Below are positions 38,574 to 47,108 of a DNA stretch of 64,000 nucleotides, piece by piece. Origin of the DNA: an uncultured Amylibacter sp. (lineage in GTDB: Bacteria; Pseudomonadota; Alphaproteobacteria; Rhodobacterales; Rhodobacteraceae); contig CAJIZV010000003.1 of the NCBI GenBank assembly GCA_905181935.1, forward strand, positions 322,001 to 386,000, in the 5' to 3' direction. The stretch's first letter is position 1; each line of letters starts with the position of its first letter. The notes beneath the pieces were generated by a model, which ran no database searches, was not told where the DNA came from, and worked only from the letters and a program-made list of their open reading frames with translations. Both the position numbers and the translations under genes were made by a program.

Positions 38574-38648
38574 TGGTGCCCGAGGGTGGATTTGAACCAC
38601 CGACACGAGGATTTTCAGTCCACTGCTCTACCCCTGAGCTACCCGGGC
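38574..38648 (-). tRNA. tRNA-Phe (GAA)
   Basis: A cloverleaf reads on the minus strand: acceptor GCCCGGG pairs with CTCGGGC (one G-U), the D arm is GCTC/GAGC with loop AGGGGTA, the anticodon loop is CTGAAAA with anticodon GAA, the T arm is GGTGG-TTCAAAT-CCACC, and CCA is encoded. The anticodon stem GTGGA/TCCTC has a T-T mismatch at positions 28-42, where the common alphaproteobacterial tRNA-Phe has C-G. It lies downstream of yacG on the same strand. Confidence 0.9.
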
Positions 38649-38732
38649 ACGGGTTAAGATTAGCCATGAAGGCTGTCTTAGGTTGTGGCGTTTTAAGATT
38701 ATGTATCACATGGTGCAAGGGGAATTTTGGCA

Positions 38733-38915
38733 CTAATGCAAATTACTTTCGTTAGGGATGAAATCTGATGAAATACTGTCCTCTTCATCAGTATCTGCTG
38801 CAGGAATAACATAAGCGCCAGTAAGCCATTTTCCTAAATCTAAATCTGCACAACGATTAGAGCAAAATGGACGGTATTTTGTGACTGGGTCTTTGTTACA
38901 CATTGGGCAGGGCAT
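38733..38915 (-). CDS. yacG: DNA gyrase inhibitor YacG (zinc-finger protein)
   Basis: A 60-aa protein with the YacG zinc site: CPMC (3-6) and [21 protein letters not shown] (about 18-38), giving a Cys-x2-Cys...Cys-x3-Cys set. E. coli YacG inhibits gyrase by binding GyrB. AAAGGA precedes the ATG. In Rhodobacterales yacG usually follows the RNase E/G gene directly; here an oppositely oriented TauE/SafE gene separates them. The C-terminus is short and acidic (DTDEEDS). Confidence 0.92.
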   Translation of the reverse strand: MPCPMCNKDPVTKYRPFCSNRCADLDLGKWLTGAYVIPAADTDEEDSISSDFIPNESNLH

Positions 38916-39013
38916 TTAAAAATCCTTTGGTTTTAAACTGTCTAGATTAATACGTATTGTGACGAAAGTGGTTTTTAACTTGTCTAAGTATTCTAAAGTA
39001 TTAGGACGATTAT

Positions 39014-39775
39014 ATGCTAGTATATTTTTCAGAGTTAACCGATTTAACAGAAATGCAATTTATATATTGCTTAATTGCTATTTTTGTAGCGGGATTGGTG
39101 CGTGGCTTTTCGGGTTTTGCGCTATCTGCAGTTGTAGTAGCAAGTATGGCTGGGACTTTATCTACAGTTGAATTGATTCCGATGGTTTATTTGTTAGAAG
39201 CTTTTGCTAGTTTGATTATGTTGCGAGGGGGTATTCGTGATGCAGATATGTCTATTGTCTGGGTATTATCGATAGGCTCTGCAATTGGTGTGCCTATTGG
39301 CTTAATGGCAACCATAAGTTTGCCTTTTGAAACTACGCGAATTGTAGCTTTGGGATTAATCTTAATTCTTGCAGTGATGCAGCTGTTTAATTTTACACCA
39401 AAATTTGTTGGAACCCGCATTGGCTTATACGGTACAGGGTTAATAGCTGGTATAGTCTCTGGGTTGGCAGCACTGGGTGGAATGGTTGTAGCGCTTTACG
39501 TGTTGGCGAGTAAAATTGACCCACGCTCGATGCGCGGTGCTCTAGTTATGTATTTATTTATTGGACTGTTTACATCCTTAATTTGGCACCTAATTTATGG
39601 TATTATGGATGTGCAGGCAGTTACGCGAGGTATAGTATTTGCACCTGTTTTACTTGCAGGTGTTTTTATTGGGTATAGTTTATTTTCTCCAGCCTTACAG
39701 GCATTTTATAAGCGCTTTTGCCTTGTTTTACTAATGTGCCTTAGCATAGCTGGATTATTAAGTGCCTTAACTTAA
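39014..39775 (+). CDS. Sulfite exporter TauE/SafE family membrane protein
   Basis: A 253-aa membrane protein with about eight helices. LIAIFVAGLVRGFSGFALSAVVVAS carries the first family motif and GLIAGIVSGLAALGGMVVALYVLASK the second. Members export organic anions such as sulfite or sulfoacetate; the substrate here is unknown. No clear ribosome site precedes ATG 39014, and a start at 39053 (MQFIYCLIAIF) is an alternative. It lies antiparallel between RNase E/G and yacG, overlapping the RNase gene end by 4 bases, so it looks inserted into an older gene block. Confidence 0.87.
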   Translation: MLVYFSELTDLTEMQFIYCLIAIFVAGLVRGFSGFALSAVVVASMAGTLSTVELIPMVYLLEAFASLIMLRGGIRDADMSIVWVLSIGSAIGVPIGLMATISLPFETTRIVALGLILILAVMQLFNFTPKFVGTRIGLYGTGLIAGIVSGLAALGGMVVALYVLASKIDPRSMRGALVMYLFIGLFTSLIWHLIYGIMDVQAVTRGIVFAPVLLAGVFIGYSLFSPALQAFYKRFCLVLLMCLSIAGLLSALT

Positions 39776-40821
39776 TCAGTTAATAATTCTGTTAGCGGAA
39801 TTCTTTCGCGCTTACGTTGTAACTCAAAGTTTCCCAATGTAGTCCAGCCAACGATTATTGTATCTATATTTCCTTTACGGAAAGCAGATGCCAGAGCTGT
39901 TTCAATAGTATGTCTATCCTTTTTTGGTGAAGGTGCAAAGTCAATTACAACTTGGCCACCTAAACCGCGCAATGCCAGCTGTTTTGGTAATTCCTTAGCA
40001 ACAGAAAGATTGGCTTTTAAGCCTGCATGAAGTGAAAAATCGTTCCCGGTATTTACATCTACTGCAACTAGTGCAGATGTAGGCTCAATTATCATTGAAG
40101 CCCCATCTGGCATACTTACACGGCTTTGCTTCAATCGTTCAATATGGTCCCAAATTCCCATATTTTCAAAACTACCTGCTGTATTAACAACTTCGTCAGG
40201 GTAAGGATTTACCCAATCACGCCAGGCACGCATTTCAGCACTAGGAGCGGGCATAATGAGGGCAGGTTCGCCTGATGTTTGCGACATCACATCATCTGCT
40301 AAGTCATACATGGCATTTATATCGTCTATTATTGAATCTTCATCAATTCCCATTGCTGAGGACCTAATAATTAAACCATATTTATTGTCTCGATCACCCA
40401 AAGTATTATGGGTAATCTCCAATAAGCGCTCACGTTCATCGTCGTCTTTGATTGATCTTGCTATGTTTAAACCTGGTGCGTCAGGTGTAACAATGCAATA
40501 GCGACTTTTAAAAATTAATTTACTTACTGCTGGTGCAGCTTTGCCAATTTCAGCGTGCGTAGCCACCTGAACCGTCATTTGAGTGCCTTGTGGAATGCCT
40601 TTAGCATTGCGCAAAAAACCTTTTTGCCCATTACCTAAATCTAAAATTATTCCGTTTTGACCCTTCATGGGTATGGTTGTGCGGGCACGGTAAATAGCTT
40701 CTGGCTTTGGCGCATTGTTATCTGCTTCAATTAACAAATCATGTAATTGGCCATTTACTAGCAATGCTGCGGCTGATTTTCCATTAACTGTGTCTAAAAC
40801 GACAATGCGACCTTTTTTCAT
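39772..40821 (-). CDS. Ribonuclease E/G family protein (short form)
   Basis: A 349-aa RNase E/G-like protein. The N-terminal part has an S1-like segment (GQNGIILDLGNGQKGFLRNAKGI), then an RNase H-like region, and the DNase I-like catalytic core retains AVDVNTGNDFS and GGQVVIDFAPSPKKDRHT, where the two catalytic aspartates are expected. It ends soon after the core and lacks the zinc-link CPxCxG and any degradosome scaffold arm, so it differs from full RNase E. It forms an overlapping unit with maf (ATGA) downstream of infA, the usual order in this group. A separate full RNase E is expected elsewhere. Confidence 0.88.
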   Translation of the reverse strand: MKKGRIVVLDTVNGKSAAALLVNGQLHDLLIEADNNAPKPEAIYRARTTIPMKGQNGIILDLGNGQKGFLRNAKGIPQGTQMTVQVATHAEIGKAAPAVSKLIFKSRYCIVTPDAPGLNIARSIKDDDERERLLEITHNTLGDRDNKYGLIIRSSAMGIDEDSIIDDINAMYDLADDVMSQTSGEPALIMPAPSAEMRAWRDWVNPYPDEVVNTAGSFENMGIWDHIERLKQSRVSMPDGASMIIEPTSALVAVDVNTGNDFSLHAGLKANLSVAKELPKQLALRGLGGQVVIDFAPSPKKDRHTIETALASAFRKGNIDTIIVGWTTLGNFELQRKRERIPLTELLTD

Positions 40822-41402
40822 GATGAGTGCCCTTCGTATGAAACTGGATAGCCTGCAGCAATTAATAAGTTTGCTGTTTCGGTGAGTGGTAATCCAACCA
40901 CGTTAGAATAACTTCCAGATATAAAAGGTATAAACACGGCGGCTATCCCTTGTATTGCGTAACCACCGGCTTTTCCTTGCCACTCATTAGAGCGAATGTA
41001 AGCTGAAATTTCTGTATCAGACAAATTTTTTATTTTTACGGCAGTTGTTACACTTCGTGCCCAAACTTTACTGCCTTTTCTCAATGATACAGCAGTTGTG
41101 ACACGATGACGCCGGCCTGAAAGTAATGATAAGTATTCGAATGCTTGGCCTGCATTTTTAGGTTTGCCTAAGATGCGAATTCCGGCTGATACTACAGTGT
41201 CTGCTGAGAGGACTAAATCACATTCAACAGCACTGATTGCTTGAGACTTTGCTGAAGCTATTCGCAATGCGTAAGTGAGAGGTCGTTCGCCGCGCAATGG
41301 CGTTTCATCTATATCAGCAGAAATAATTTTATCAGCAGTTACGCCGATTTGAGCCAATAGCTCACGTCGCCTTGGCGACGCAGAACCAAGAATTAGTTGC
41401 AT
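40818..41402 (-). CDS. maf: Maf-family nucleotide pyrophosphatase
   Basis: A protein of about 194 aa that hydrolyses non-canonical or modified nucleoside triphosphates (house-cleaning; dTTP/UTP or m7GTP type). The start MQLILGSASPRRRELLAQIG carries the Maf signature, and LVLSADTVVSAGIRILGKPKNAGQAF with SGRRHRVTTAVSL are the further conserved motifs; KAGGYAIQGIAAVFI and SGSYSNVVGLPL complete the fold. I preferred ATG 41402 over 41447, because the longer form would overlap infA by 41 bases and add non-family sequence. No strong ribosome site is visible, so coupling to infA is likely. Overlaps the RNase start by 4 bases. Confidence 0.92.
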   Translation of the reverse strand: MQLILGSASPRRRELLAQIGVTADKIISADIDETPLRGERPLTYALRIASAKSQAISAVECDLVLSADTVVSAGIRILGKPKNAGQAFEYLSLLSGRRHRVTTAVSLRKGSKVWARSVTTAVKIKNLSDTEISAYIRSNEWQGKAGGYAIQGIAAVFIPFISGSYSNVVGLPLTETANLLIAAGYPVSYEGHSS

Positions 41403-41406
41403 TGGA

Positions 41407-41625
41407 TTATTTATAGCGGAAATTAATACGGCCCTTTGATAGGTCATAAGGTGTCATTTCAACTTGAACCTTGTCTCCAGCTAAAACGCGAATGCGGTTT
41501 TTACGCATTTTTCCAGCAGTGTGAGCAATGATTTCATGGCTGTTTTCCAGCTCTACCCGAAATGTTGCATTCGGCAAAAGCTCTACAACAACACCATCGA
41601 ATTCGAGAAGTTCTTCTTTAGCCAT
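41407..41625 (-). CDS. infA: Translation initiation factor IF-1
   Basis: A 72-aa OB-fold protein that binds the ribosomal A site during initiation. The sequence [20 protein letters not shown], then [38 protein letters not shown], is the standard full-length form. First gene of the infA-maf-RNase E/G unit on the minus strand, with GGAGACC just upstream of the start. Confidence 0.97.
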   Translation of the reverse strand: MAKEELLEFDGVVVELLPNATFRVELENSHEIIAHTAGKMRKNRIRVLAGDKVQVEMTPYDLSKGRINFRYK

Positions 41626-41850
41626 GTGGTCTCCGTCTTTTGTTACTTAGATGATTATTTCACCCGATGAAGGGCATATGCGCTTGATTGTGCAGAATAT
41701 CAAGTGAAAAGGCTGTAATTACTATGTTTTGTATCAATTTGAGGGTTTAAAAACTATTATCTTATATGATTTTATAAATCTAATACTTGGTGTAAGGGTT
41801 GAAATAAGCTTCGTTTCAAAGCAAAGTTGAATGAAATATAGGAGATAGTC

Positions 41851-42483
41851 ATGGATCAGCATTTAACCATCGTAGACCACCCATTGGTCCAACATAAGCT
41901 AAGTCATATGCGGGATAAAAATACCTCCAGCAATCATTTTCGACAATTAATGCGAGAAACGAGCCAATTACTGGCCTATGAAGTCACACGTAACTTGAAA
42001 ATGGAAAATAAAACCATAAAAACTCCTATGCAAGAAATGGAGTCACCAGTAATTGCTGGTAAAAAACTTGCATTAGTTTCTATTCTACGTGCGGGTAATG
42101 GGTTGTTAGACGGTGTTTTAGATTTAATTCCATCTGCAAGAGTTGGATTTGTTGGTTTGTATCGTGATGAGGAAACTTTAAAGCCTGTTAAGTATTATTT
42201 TAAAGTTCCAAGTCATTTGGAGCAGCGCTTAGTAATTGCGGTTGATCCAATGCTTGCCACAGGTAATTCATCTGCAGCTGCGATTGATATGTTAAAGGAA
42301 GCAGGAGCAAAAAATATTAGGTTCTTATGTCTTCTAGCAAGCCCTGAAGGCGTCGCATTGATGAAAGAGCTTCACCCTGATGTTCCTATCGTTACTGCTA
42401 GCTTAGATGAACGCTTAAATGAAAAAGGCTATATTTTGCCTGGCCTTGGAGATGCGGGAGATCGAATGTTTGGTACTAAATGA
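41851..42483 (+). CDS. upp: Uracil phosphoribosyltransferase
   Basis: Salvage enzyme that makes UMP from uracil and PRPP. The 210-aa protein has [31 protein letters not shown], the PRPP loop [21 protein letters not shown] and the uracil-binding end [17 protein letters not shown], all typical of bacterial Upp. TAGGAGATAG precedes the ATG. Divergent from infA; followed by a convergent phosphatase gene. Confidence 0.96.
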   Translation: MDQHLTIVDHPLVQHKLSHMRDKNTSSNHFRQLMRETSQLLAYEVTRNLKMENKTIKTPMQEMESPVIAGKKLALVSILRAGNGLLDGVLDLIPSARVGFVGLYRDEETLKPVKYYFKVPSHLEQRLVIAVDPMLATGNSSAAAIDMLKEAGAKNIRFLCLLASPEGVALMKELHPDVPIVTASLDERLNEKGYILPGLGDAGDRMFGTK

Positions 42484-42552
42484 AAAATAACCTTGTAATA
42501 TTTATATTTTTTCTAACTTAGTTAAAAAGATTCTTGATAAGAAGAATTCAGA

Positions 42553-42993
42553 TTATATTGGAAACCTGGCTTTAATCCTGTTCAATATATCATCGCGTAC
42601 ATCCCGATAGGCAATTAATTTAGCCTCTCGAGTTTCACCAATAGATGTTGGGTCAGTAATGTCCCAAAACTCTACATCTACAGCAGCATTAAATGTATTT
42701 TCACGTGCTATGCTTTCTGCTGCTGGAGACAAAGCAACTATTAGATCGTAACCATGCAAATCTTCTCCCCATTCTTCTAGCTCTTTAAAAGATCTAACTT
42801 TATGGCGAATTAGTTCGACACCTACTTCCTCACATACAGCAATAGAAAAGCCGTCTATGTCACGATCTGATGCTACACCAGCCGATTGTACATAAATACG
42901 ACTTCCTATGTGTAATTTCATCAAACCCTCAGCCATTGGGGATCTGACAGAATTGTGATTACAACAAAATAAAACTGAAGATGGAAGTGACAT
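42553..42993 (-). CDS. Low-molecular-weight phosphatase family protein
   Basis: A 146-aa protein with the low-molecular-weight tyrosine phosphatase fold. The P-loop is C-x5-R: Cys11 to Arg17 in FCCNHNSVRSPMAEGL. The general-acid aspartate is in the C-terminal WDITDPTSI. The loop reads NHNSV rather than the more usual xGNxC, as in a roseobacter branch related to arsenate reductases, so arsenate or protein phosphotyrosine cannot be chosen as substrate. It lies 2 bases after the UPF0262 gene and so belongs to the hisD unit. Confidence 0.87.
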   Translation of the reverse strand: MSLPSSVLFCCNHNSVRSPMAEGLMKLHIGSRIYVQSAGVASDRDIDGFSIAVCEEVGVELIRHKVRSFKELEEWGEDLHGYDLIVALSPAAESIARENTFNAAVDVEFWDITDPTSIGETREAKLIAYRDVRDDILNRIKARFPI

Positions 42994-42995
42994 AT

Positions 42996-43466
42996 TTATC
43001 CCCTATAATGCAAAGCACAGATTAACGTGAATAAACGCCTAGCAGTCATTTTGTCAGTTTCAATTTTACCTTCTAATCGCTCTTGTAATTGTTCTGATCC
43101 CTCATCGTGGATGCCACGCCGGCCCATATCAATTGCCTCAATTTGTGCTGGTGGCATTGTAGTGACAGCTTTGAAATAGCTCTCACAAATAGCAAAGTAA
43201 TCTTTGATTACCTGCTTTAATGGTGACAAAGATAACATAAATTGACCCGCAGGTTCACCTAATGCGGTGCTAACTGTAAACACTAGGCGCCGGTCCTGCA
43301 TGCCCAATAACAATTTATATGGACCTTTAGGTGAGCCTTCACGTACTACTATAAATTCATTTTCTTGCAATAAATCAAAGATTGCAACACGCCTTTCTTG
43401 TGCTATTTCAGGTGTAGGCTCTGGTAGCGCACTATCATCTAATATTATATCTACTAAATAAGTCAC
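42996..43466 (-). CDS. UPF0262 family protein
   Basis: A 156-aa protein matching the alphaproteobacterial UPF0262 family: IILDDSALPEPTPEIAQERRVAIFDLLQENEFIVV at the start and GRRGIHDEGSEQLQERLEGKIETDKMTARRLFTLICALH at the end. No function is known. It begins directly at the hisD stop, and the hisD-UPF0262-phosphatase order is one I associate with Rhodobacterales genomes, so the three are cotranscribed. Confidence 0.9.
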   Translation of the reverse strand: MTYLVDIILDDSALPEPTPEIAQERRVAIFDLLQENEFIVVREGSPKGPYKLLLGMQDRRLVFTVSTALGEPAGQFMLSLSPLKQVIKDYFAICESYFKAVTTMPPAQIEAIDMGRRGIHDEGSEQLQERLEGKIETDKMTARRLFTLICALHYRG

Positions 43467-44783
43467 TTAATTTTCTTTGCCATTTGTATTTAACTGGTTA
43501 AGGCGTGCCCTTAATGACAGCCCATGTGCTTCCAAGCTTTCTGATTTTGCGAGTACTTCTGCAGCAGGGCCAATAGCGGCCATTGATTCAGGTGTCATTT
43601 TTGTCAGAGTTGTTCTTTTCATAAAATCTAAAACTGATAAACCTGATGAAAATCTTGCTGAACGCGCTGTTGGCAAAACATGATTTGGGCCCCCGACATA
43701 GTCCCCAATTGCTTCTGGAGTAAGTGATCCTATGAAAATTGCACCTGCATGCCGAATTTTTTTTGAATATTCTTCGGCATCTTTAACGCATAGCTCCAAA
43801 TGTTCAGGGGCTAGACGATCTGATAACTTGGCCGCTTCAGTTAAGTCACTAGTAATAATGACCGATCCATAGTTTTCCCATGATGGGTTGGCTATATGTT
43901 TACGTTCAAGAGTTTCTAGACGTTTTTCGACTGCAATTATAACAGCATTTGCAAATTCAGTGTCATCTGTAATTAAAATGGACTGTGCGTTCTCATCATG
44001 TTCGGCTTGAGAAAGCAGATCAATTGCAATCCAATCAGGATTATTATCACGATCTGCTATTACTAAAATTTCTGAAGGGCCGGCTATCATATCAATTCCT
44101 ACACGCCCATATACTCGACGTTTGGCGGCAGCAACAAATGCATTGCCTGGACCTGTAATAGTATCAACCTTTTTAATTGTTTTAGTTCCATAAGCCATAG
44201 CTGCAATCGCTTGAGCCCCACCGATTCGGTAAACTGTTTCTACACCAGCCAAATGGGCTGCCAATAGAACTAGCGGATTATATTTTCCATTAGGTGTGGG
44301 AGCGCATATGCACATGTGATCTACACCTGCAACTGACGCTGGAATTGCGTTCATAAGTACTGAAGAGGGATAAGAAGCCAAACCACCTGGAACGTATAAA
44401 CCAGCTGTTTCTACAGCGCTCCACCTCCAGCCTAAACCTTCACCATGCTCTCCTATCCACCATGCATCCTCAGGAAGCTGGCGTTCATGGTAGTCCCTTA
44501 TGCGCTTTTCTGCTAATTCTAAAGCTCTACGCTCATCAGTTGGAACAGTAGCAATGGCAGCATTAATTTCTTTAGGCGTAAAAGCCAGTGTTTCAGGCGT
44601 TAAATCTAATTGATCAAATTTTGAAGTTAGCTCGATAACAGCTTTATCTCCGCGAGTTTGAACATCACTCAAAATTTGAGATACAATATCGTCAACATCC
44701 TGATCTGCTTCACGTTTGGTTAAAAGCAATGCTTCAAATTGCAAATCAAATTCAGCATCGGTGGTTCTTAAAACTATTGGCAT
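43467..44783 (-). CDS. hisD: Histidinol dehydrogenase
   Basis: Last enzyme of histidine synthesis, oxidising histidinol to histidine with two NAD+ and a bound zinc. At 438 aa it is full length. Visible are AGLYVPGGLASYPSSVLMNAIPA, GAQAIAAMAYGTKTIKKVDTITGPGNAFVAAAKRRV, IAGPSEILVIAD, the metal-site region LLSQAEHDENAQSIL, and APEHLELCVKDAE. Other his genes are not in this window. Followed at once by UPF0262. Confidence 0.97.
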   Translation of the reverse strand: MPIVLRTTDAEFDLQFEALLLTKREADQDVDDIVSQILSDVQTRGDKAVIELTSKFDQLDLTPETLAFTPKEINAAIATVPTDERRALELAEKRIRDYHERQLPEDAWWIGEHGEGLGWRWSAVETAGLYVPGGLASYPSSVLMNAIPASVAGVDHMCICAPTPNGKYNPLVLLAAHLAGVETVYRIGGAQAIAAMAYGTKTIKKVDTITGPGNAFVAAAKRRVYGRVGIDMIAGPSEILVIADRDNNPDWIAIDLLSQAEHDENAQSILITDDTEFANAVIIAVEKRLETLERKHIANPSWENYGSVIITSDLTEAAKLSDRLAPEHLELCVKDAEEYSKKIRHAGAIFIGSLTPEAIGDYVGGPNHVLPTARSARFSSGLSVLDFMKRTTLTKMTPESMAAIGPAAEVLAKSESLEAHGLSLRARLNQLNTNGKEN

Positions 44784-44856
44784 AATATGCCCTTAATATG
44801 GAGAGACTTAAAAAACTTTTTGTGCTCTGTGGTTTCTTTTAACTAGATAGTTATAC

Positions 44857-46122
44857 TTATTCTTTAATTCGTTCAATATTGGCACCAATAGCACGAAATT
44901 TAGAAACTACTTTTTCATAGCCACGGTCAAGATGGTATACTCGGGCTACTCTAGTTTCACCTTTGGCAGCAAGACCAGCTAATATCAATGAAACTGAGGC
45001 ACGTAGATCTGTAGCCATGACAGGTGCTCCACGCAATTCATTAACTCCAGTCACAGTTGCTGTACCGCCATGAACTTCAATGTTTGCACCCATACGAATT
45101 AATTCGGGAGCATGCATAAATCTGTTTTCAAAAATAGTTTCGTTTAGAACTGATTTTCCTTCAGCAGTGCACAAAAGTGCCATCATTTGAGCCTGTAAAT
45201 CTGTTGGAAACCCTGGGTAAGGTTCAGTAGTGACACTAACGGCCCGGATATCTGCATTATTTCGGGCAACCAACAAGCCTCTTTCTGTTTCAGTAATTTC
45301 TGCACCAGCTTCTTCTAACTTTTGGCAAAAGCTTTCAAGAATTCGCCTTTTGCCACCTAATAATTCGACTTGTCCACCTGCAATTAATGGGGCCATCATA
45401 TACGTCCCTAATTCAATACGATCTGTCACAACCTGGTGTGTAGCTCCGTGAAGTGTCTCGACACCCTCAATTTTGATAACGCTCGAGCCATCGCCTATTA
45501 TATTTGCACCCATCAGGCGTAATAAGTCAGCTAAATCAATAATCTCAGGTTCTCTAGCTACATTTTTAAGAACCGTTGTCCCTTTTGCTAAAGTTGCCGC
45601 CATTAAGAGGTTTTCGGTTGCGCCCACTGATGCAAAAGGCAACTCGTATGTTGCCCCTTTTAAACCATTTGGCGCCTTTGCATGAATATAGCCATCTCTT
45701 AAATCTAGATCGACACCTAATACCTCTAATCCTTTAAGGTGAATATCAACAGGCCGAGCACCAATTGCACAGCCTCCAGGTAAGGACACCGCCGCAATGC
45801 CATGTCGTGCAACTATTGGCCCTAAAACAAGAATTGATGCACGCATTTTTCGTACAATATCGTAGTGTGCTAAATGATTAGTTATTTCGGGTGTAGTCAG
45901 TGTGATTTTTTGACCATCATCTATCATTGAAATTTTGGTGCCAAGAGAGGCTAGTAATTCGTTAGTAGTTTTAATATCGGATAAGCGAGGTACATTTGTA
46001 AAAGTAACAGGCTTATCTGTTAGTAAGGCCGCTGGCATTAGTGTCAAAGCCGCATTCTTTGCACCTGAAATTGGGATTTCTCCTGATACTGGTCCATTGC
46101 CCTGAACTATAATTGAATCCAT
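44857..46122 (-). CDS. murA: UDP-N-acetylglucosamine 1-carboxyvinyltransferase
   Basis: First committed step of peptidoglycan synthesis, adding enolpyruvate from PEP to UDP-GlcNAc. The 421-aa protein carries the fosfomycin-target cysteine in [19 protein letters not shown] (about residue 115), plus [20 protein letters not shown] near the start and [19 protein letters not shown] at the end. It follows a 48-aa basic ORF by 13 bases, an arrangement typical of roseobacters. Confidence 0.97.
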   Translation of the reverse strand: MDSIIVQGNGPVSGEIPISGAKNAALTLMPAALLTDKPVTFTNVPRLSDIKTTNELLASLGTKISMIDDGQKITLTTPEITNHLAHYDIVRKMRASILVLGPIVARHGIAAVSLPGGCAIGARPVDIHLKGLEVLGVDLDLRDGYIHAKAPNGLKGATYELPFASVGATENLLMAATLAKGTTVLKNVAREPEIIDLADLLRLMGANIIGDGSSVIKIEGVETLHGATHQVVTDRIELGTYMMAPLIAGGQVELLGGKRRILESFCQKLEEAGAEITETERGLLVARNNADIRAVSVTTEPYPGFPTDLQAQMMALLCTAEGKSVLNETIFENRFMHAPELIRMGANIEVHGGTATVTGVNELRGAPVMATDLRASVSLILAGLAAKGETRVARVYHLDRGYEKVVSKFRAIGANIERIKE

Positions 46123-46135
46123 GTTGGAATATCCT

Positions 46136-46282
46136 CTATTCTTGCGTTTTGCGTGCCCGTTTTTGTGCCTTACGCCGATGCATATTCTGGCGCAACTGTT
46201 CTTTCAGCCGCTTTTCGCGAGCTTCAGCTTTTATAGTTGCTGATGACTTTGGGATTTCTTTTGGGTCTTCTGATTTGTCCAT
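46136..46282 (-). CDS. 48-aa basic protein upstream of murA
   Basis: A short frame on the minus strand, starting [20 protein letters not shown] and ending [12 protein letters not shown]. It is very rich in Lys, Arg, Glu and Gln, has no hydrophobic segment, and is probably a single helix with a basic tail. A similar tiny protein ending in an R-K-A-Q-x-R-A-R motif sits before murA in roseobacter genomes as I recall, which supports it being real. Its position 13 bases before murA suggests cotranscription. Function unknown; RNA or ribosome binding is only a guess from charge. Confidence 0.65.
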   Translation of the reverse strand: MDKSEDPKEIPKSSATIKAEAREKRLKEQLRQNMHRRKAQKRARKTQE

Positions 46283-46409
46283 AATTTGGTTGTAATGTAA
46301 GCTTAAGGACGCGTCTAGTACGAGACAGTATTGGTTACATATTTTTTACAGTAGAAGAAGCTAATTTACATTTAATTTCTGTTCTAGCAAATAAATCTTA
46401 GATGTAGGT

Positions 46410-47108
46410 TTAAAGAGAATGCTGTCTTAATTTTTCGTAAAAGGGTAAAGCTTTTTGGCACAATTCAAACATTTTATTGCTCAATACAGGCAATGGGGCT
46501 TCTTCTCCAGAAAACTGTGTTGATTTCCAAACTGACCCATACCAATGTTTTGCCCAAACCCCATCAGACTTATGACCCCCAGCTGGCCAATTCAACATGG
46601 CATCATCAAAGGGCAAATCAATGGCTTTGCAAAGCTTAGAAAGTAAAAGCTTTGGGTTTTGAAGAATGTCACTACTATCAATTACAGTACCTCCAAGTTT
46701 ATCAAATATTGAACATTGTTGTAAAAAGCCAATATCTTCTAATGTGGGCTCTTCCCGTTTGGTTGCATAACTTGCAATAACGCGAGCAGGGTGGCGTATT
46801 AGAAAAACATTCTGACAACTTTTAGCCCAATCTAACGGAAAACTATTAATCATGTGCTGACACATATGTTTTTGGTACCAATATTTTTTTTTGTCAGGCA
46901 AAGGCCCTTTGCAATAATTTGCAACAGCATTTGAATCTAGGTTTTGGCTGGCTAAAATTTCTTTTTGCATTGGGTGGATAATTCCTGTGGCCTTAAGGTA
47001 TGCACCATAAAATGGTTCATCGCTGACTTCAAAATCACTGCGCGCCCCAAAAGAATACATCATTGCAGTAGAAAGGTTTCGTGGGCCTGACCACATGGCA
47101 ATTCTCAT
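46410..47108 (-). CDS. Sulfotransferase-like P-loop protein
   Basis: A 232-aa soluble protein. MRIAMWSGPRNLSTAMMYSF is a PAPS-binding-like loop of sulfotransferase-fold proteins, and FLIRHPARVIASY matches the 3'-phosphate-binding RxxxS-type motif. No membrane segment is seen. It overlaps the class IV aminotransferase gene by 4 bases (ATGA), a coupling I recall from other roseobacters. Whether it transfers sulfate is not known; a nucleotide-binding role is the safer statement. Confidence 0.78.
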   Translation of the reverse strand: MRIAMWSGPRNLSTAMMYSFGARSDFEVSDEPFYGAYLKATGIIHPMQKEILASQNLDSNAVANYCKGPLPDKKKYWYQKHMCQHMINSFPLDWAKSCQNVFLIRHPARVIASYATKREEPTLEDIGFLQQCSIFDKLGGTVIDSSDILQNPKLLLSKLCKAIDLPFDDAMLNWPAGGHKSDGVWAKHWYGSVWKSTQFSGEEAPLPVLSNKMFELCQKALPFYEKLRQHSL

